Below are positions 62,030 through 64,000 of a stretch of 64,000 bases of DNA, one piece after another. The DNA comes from Nanobdellota archaeon (lineage in GTDB: Archaea; Nanoarchaeota; Nanoarchaeia; Woesearchaeales; GW2011-AR9), in NCBI GenBank assembly GCA_002687775.1, contig NZBF01000018.1, positions 34,917-98,916 of the forward strand. Direction: 5' to 3'. Below the pieces are notes generated by a model. The model had not been told where the DNA came from. It worked only from the letters and a program-made list of their open reading frames with translations, and did not search any database. Both the position numbers and the translations under genes were made by a program. How positions within the stretch are numbered: the stretch's first letter is position 1; each line of letters opens with the position of its first letter.

Positions 62030-63863
62030 TTACTTTCTCTCCATCAATAAACATCTTATGCCACATTTGAAAATTAAGTAATGTCCATAATTGTCTTCCG
62101 TAGTATAATGGTGATCTATTGTATCGGTCAAGTGCCTTCTGAATGTAATAGTAATTAAAGAAACCCTGTTTCTGAATTGTTGATTTGTTCAATAGTTGCT
62201 CAAGCACCGGTTGTAAATCATGTTTCAACCAGGCGTCTACTGGAACAAAGAAACGTTGTTTCTTTTGCTGTTGTGGTAAGTAGGGTTTCATAACATTCCG
62301 TAAAATGTATTTATCTTTGAATCCTCGTATTTTCTGATTATTTGGAAGACCAGCAGCAAATTCTACAACGCGGTGATCTAAGAACGGAACTCTTGCCTCT
62401 ATTCCATGCGCCATTGTATTCTTGTCAACTTTCATCAGCAAATTTTCAGTCAGAAGAACTTTATTTTCAAATCGCAGTAATTGACTTAGTAAAGATTGGC
62501 TATCTTGGAAAAACTTTTTCTCAATGATTGGATTAATGGGATACGATGATGTCAACTTGTTCTTTTCTTTTTCCGAAAAAATAGCTAACATACTCATTAA
62601 TGCATCAGTTGTATTGTTTGTTGATAAAAATTGAGATACTCTTTTCTTACCCTCATCACCCAATTGACCCATATATTTGAAAAAATAATTTAATTGAGCG
62701 GCAGGAATTGTTTGCAATATTTTTGCACTTGGTTTTCTAAAAAACAGAGGGAATTTCTGAACATACTTTTGATGTAACATCATAAACTTTTCTTGTTCGT
62801 ATCCAGCGAATTGTTCATCGGCACCTTCACCAGTTAACACAACAGTCACAGATTTCTTCGCTTCCTTAGAAAGTAAAAATGTTGGAATTGATGTGGGATC
62901 ACCCATTGGTTCATCTTGGTGCCAAACTATATTTGGTAGTTCTTTGATTGATTTATGATTTACCAAGATTTCCTTATGATCAGTGTTGAAATAATCAGAA
63001 GTGATTTTTGCAGGTTTAAATTCTGAATATTGATCAAAACCAACCGTGAACGTTTTAATGTTATCAGAAAAATTGCTTACAAGGGAAGTAACTGTTGCAG
63101 AATCGATTCCACCAGAAAGATAAATACCAAGTGGAACATCAGACATCAGTCTTTTTTGCACAGAGTCGCTTAGCAAAGAATACATCTGTTTAGGATTTGA
63201 CGTATGATTTGTTGGAATATCCCAATATTTCTGTATATGTAATCCATTCTCGTTGAATGTGGCATAATGACCAGGTGGTAATTTGTAAATTCCTTTAAAC
63301 ATCGTTTCGTGAGTAATATTTGTGAAAAATGAGAGGTAATAATTCAATGCATTTCTGTTCACTTCTCTCTTAATTGGATACTCTAAGATTGATTTAATTT
63401 CTGACGCAAACAATAATTTATTATCAACAACTGTGTAGTACAATGGCTTAATTCCCATGCGATCTCTTGCTAAAAGAATTTCTTTTTTATTGGAGTCATA
63501 TATTGCAAAAGCAAAGCAACCGTTTAATCGGGGAATTATTTGATTACCATATTCTTCATACCCATAAACAATCACTTCAGTGTCTGTTTCAGAAGTAAAT
63601 TGATGATTACGTAGTTTGTTTTTTATTTCCTGGAAATTGTAAATTTCTCCGTTGAACGTGATGTGTATGCTTTGGTCTTCATTACTTATTGGCTGACGTC
63701 CATATTCACTGAGGTCTATAATTGATAATCTTCTGTGACCTAATGAGCAAAGATAATCAGAAAAGTAACCAGATTGATTAGGACCGCGGTGATGCACTAC
63801 ATTAGTCATTCGATCCAGTAATTGGTCATCTTCAAAACCAAAAAAACCAGTAATTCCGCACAT
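62019..63863 (-). CDS. asnB: Asparagine synthase (glutamine-hydrolysing)
   Basis: A 614-residue enzyme. MCGITGFFGF puts Cys2 at the processed N-terminus for glutamine hydrolysis, and GLP-type PISNEDQSIHITFNGEIYN follows. The synthetase half has YLSGGIDSATVTSLVS (PPi loop), LTGEGADEQFAGY and KVDKNTMAHGIEARVPFLDH. In polysaccharide loci AsnB-like proteins often amidate uronic or organic acids of the glycan, so a sugar amide is an alternative to free asparagine. Promoter 22 bp upstream. Confidence 0.92.
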   Translation of the reverse strand: MCGITGFFGFEDDQLLDRMTNVVHHRGPNQSGYFSDYLCSLGHRRLSIIDLSEYGRQPISNEDQSIHITFNGEIYNFQEIKNKLRNHQFTSETDTEVIVYGYEEYGNQIIPRLNGCFAFAIYDSNKKEILLARDRMGIKPLYYTVVDNKLLFASEIKSILEYPIKREVNRNALNYYLSFFTNITHETMFKGIYKLPPGHYATFNENGLHIQKYWDIPTNHTSNPKQMYSLLSDSVQKRLMSDVPLGIYLSGGIDSATVTSLVSNFSDNIKTFTVGFDQYSEFKPAKITSDYFNTDHKEILVNHKSIKELPNIVWHQDEPMGDPTSIPTFLLSKEAKKSVTVVLTGEGADEQFAGYEQEKFMMLHQKYVQKFPLFFRKPSAKILQTIPAAQLNYFFKYMGQLGDEGKKRVSQFLSTNNTTDALMSMLAIFSEKEKNKLTSSYPINPIIEKKFFQDSQSLLSQLLRFENKVLLTENLLMKVDKNTMAHGIEARVPFLDHRVVEFAAGLPNNQKIRGFKDKYILRNVMKPYLPQQQKKQRFFVPVDAWLKHDLQPVLEQLLNKSTIQKQGFFNYYYIQKALDRYNRSPLYYGRQLWTLLNFQMWHKMFIDGEKVIIQ

Positions 63864-63884
63864 GGGAAGAATTGAAGTGAAGTG

Positions 63885-63901
63885 TTCTTAAAGCTTGTGA
63901 A
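63885..63901 (-). promoter_or_regulatory. Promoter of asnB
   Basis: Minus-strand TTCACAAG, one base, TTTAAGAA, ending 22 bp before the ATG at 63863. Confidence 0.65.
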
Positions 63902-63904
63902 GAA

Positions 63905-64000
63905 CTATTTCGTACCAACCATTTCAAATGACCAATATTCTGGGAGAGTTCCTTCTCTGCTCCACTGCTCCCACTGTTGTTCAGATGGCCATTCATTCCA
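63905..64000 (-). CDS. C-terminal end of an unidentified gene (partial)
   Basis: The minus strand is open from the right edge to a TAG at 63905-63907, giving 31 residues: WNEWPSEQQWEQWSREG, then TLPEYWSFEMVGTK. Tryptophan- and glutamate-rich; the final EMVGTK strand resembles ends of class I methyltransferases, but that is a weak guess. Its stop lies 42 bases upstream of the asnB ATG. Confidence 0.45.
   Translation of the reverse strand, partial: WNEWPSEQQWEQWSREGTLPEYWSFEMVGTK

Noticed and set aside
1..64000. CRISPR arrays, rRNA, insertion sequences, prophage
   Set aside because: No regularly spaced repeats, no transposase or integrase frames and no rRNA-like sequence were seen.

Overview
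The window is a compact, AT-rich stretch of an archaeal chromosome, almost entirely given to making, modifying and transferring surface glycans. Archaeal markers are two tandem STT3/AglB oligosaccharyltransferases, an MBF1-type zinc-ribbon/HTH factor, archaeal TATA boxes 22-23 bp upstream of start codons (so mostly leaderless transcripts) and an archaeal ferredoxin-DUF4346 protein. Gene content and small dense genes suggest a DPANN archaeon, perhaps Woesearchaeota-like; that placement is inference.

Layout. 1-7500: a membrane glycosyltransferase tail, a membrane-anchored thioredoxin-like protein, aMBF1, two STT3 paralogues, then a scar where a third ORF and a folC gene are both cut off. 7650-9650: a formyltransferase and a tail-to-tail PIN/RHH toxin-antitoxin pair. 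9650-19740: SpsF/NeuA-like cytidylyltransferase, a GT2-DUF2304-GT4-GT39 operon, ferredoxin-DUF4346, a second GT39, three methyltransferases and a GtrA protein. 19840-22025: PHP, HAD and YdjM-like proteins. 22009-35000: nucleotide-sugar genes, including a 1102-aa Nudix-Nudix-C-methyltransferase-GDP-mannose dehydratase-like fusion with a cupin and a DegT aminotransferase, a canonical GMD, an NDP-hexose 2,3-dehydratase-like/CDP-glucose 4,6-dehydratase fusion, and RfbF. 35090-38713: a nucleotidyltransferase/kinase fusion and two glycosyltransferases. 38694-48461: two minus-strand operons. One holds RmlB-PglD, a two-subunit ATP-citrate-lyase-like enzyme and DegT. The other holds a DapA-like aldolase, two NeuB paralogues and a NeuA-PglD fusion. 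48550-64000: GT4, DMT transporter, Wzx-like flippase, second nucleotidyltransferase/kinase, a secreted MopE/beta-helix lipoprotein, methyltransferases, an AglD-like membrane protein, two GT-C paralogues and AsnB.

How the genes fit together: cytidylyl-, GDP- and probably dTDP-activated sugars are built by dehydratases, aminotransferases, cupins and acyl/methyl/formyl transferases. GT2/GT4/GT-B enzymes would assemble them on a polyprenyl carrier, GT-C enzymes (GT39-like and two paralogues) would use polyprenyl-phosphate sugars outside, a flippase would export the glycan, and STT3 would transfer it to protein.

The best candidates for something undescribed are: the ATP-citrate-lyase-like enzyme translationally coupled to amino-sugar genes; the four-domain Nudix/methyltransferase/dehydratase fusion whose dehydratase has lost its catalytic Glu; the half-length 2,3-dehydratase fused to a CDP-glucose dehydratase; and a strict 8-1-8 promoter architecture, including symmetric TATA boxes shared by divergent genes.
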